Of a stretch of 64,000 bases of DNA, positions 63,931-64,000 are shown piece by piece. Source of the DNA: Fibrobacteria bacterium (lineage in GTDB: Bacteria > Fibrobacterota > Fibrobacteria > UBA11236); NCBI GenBank assembly GCA_025360005.1, contig JANYDA010000048.1:1-64000 (forward strand), read 5' to 3'. Under the pieces are notes generated by a model. The model saw nothing but the letters and a program-made list of their open reading frames with translations. It had not been told where the DNA came from and did no database searches. Both the position numbers and the translations under genes were made by a program. Position 1 is the stretch's first letter; every line of letters starts with the position of its first letter.

Positions 63931-64000
63931 AGGGCGGAAAAGCGCCGGGACGGGGCGTCCGAAGGGGCCTGGGTACTCGCCAGGTTACGTAGCCGGCGAG

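Overview
The window is a GC-rich chromosomal segment from a diderm bacterium. It has lipoproteins with lipoboxes, secreted proteins with signal peptides, HtpX, and an outer-membrane-protein-like pseudogene. Housekeeping genes dominate. From memory, the style of the secreted proteins and of the pseudogene recalls Fibrobacterota or another FCB lineage; this is inference, since no database was searched. There are three tRNA genes (Leu-UAG, Arg-UCG, Val-CAC), no rRNA, no CRISPR array and no recognisable transposase or integrase.

Layout. 0-7 kb holds the protein quality-control block tRNA-Leu, tig, clpP, clpX, then a decayed gene on the minus strand, then lon. 7-12 kb holds a YggS-type PLP protein, a DivIVA-like coiled-coil protein, a tiny membrane protein, a secreted HExxH protein, a DinB/YfiT-like protein and a secreted jelly-roll-like protein. 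12.5-16.7 kb holds two hybrid histidine kinases in tandem, and dbpA follows on the minus strand. 18.2-22.1 kb holds three AT-richer genes between dbpA and tRNA-Arg: a capreomycidine-synthase-like PLP enzyme, a protein with an unknown N-terminal half and a nucleoside-phosphorylase-type C-terminal half, and an Fe(II)/2-oxoglutarate oxygenase. This is the most novel-looking locus. 22.2-24.1 kb holds two coupled lipoproteins, one of them full of MORN-like repeats.

24.3-30.8 kb is a carbohydrate cluster: a mutarotase-like protein, two tandem phosphomannose-isomerase-like cupins, a xylose-isomerase-type TIM barrel and a Gfo/Idh/MocA dehydrogenase. Two paralogous lipoproteins and a DUF72 protein follow. 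34.4-47.6 kb is an L-rhamnose/lactate region. It has a ribose/rhamnose-type ABC importer divergent from a DeoR-type regulator, a bifunctional rhamnulose-1-phosphate aldolase/lactaldehyde dehydrogenase, rhamnulokinase, a GntR-LacI chimeric regulator and lutABC. Together these could import a sugar, phosphorylate and cleave rhamnulose, oxidise L-lactaldehyde to L-lactate and then oxidise lactate to pyruvate. No classical rhamnose isomerase gene is present.

47.6-64 kb is mostly housekeeping: trpF, an orphan ABC ATPase, polA, coaE, tRNA-Val, a Crp/Fnr regulator, purF, a metallophosphatase, a DUF3467 protein, thrH, an esterase, htpX and terC. It ends with a small lipoprotein and a protein built only of helicase-associated (HA) repeats.
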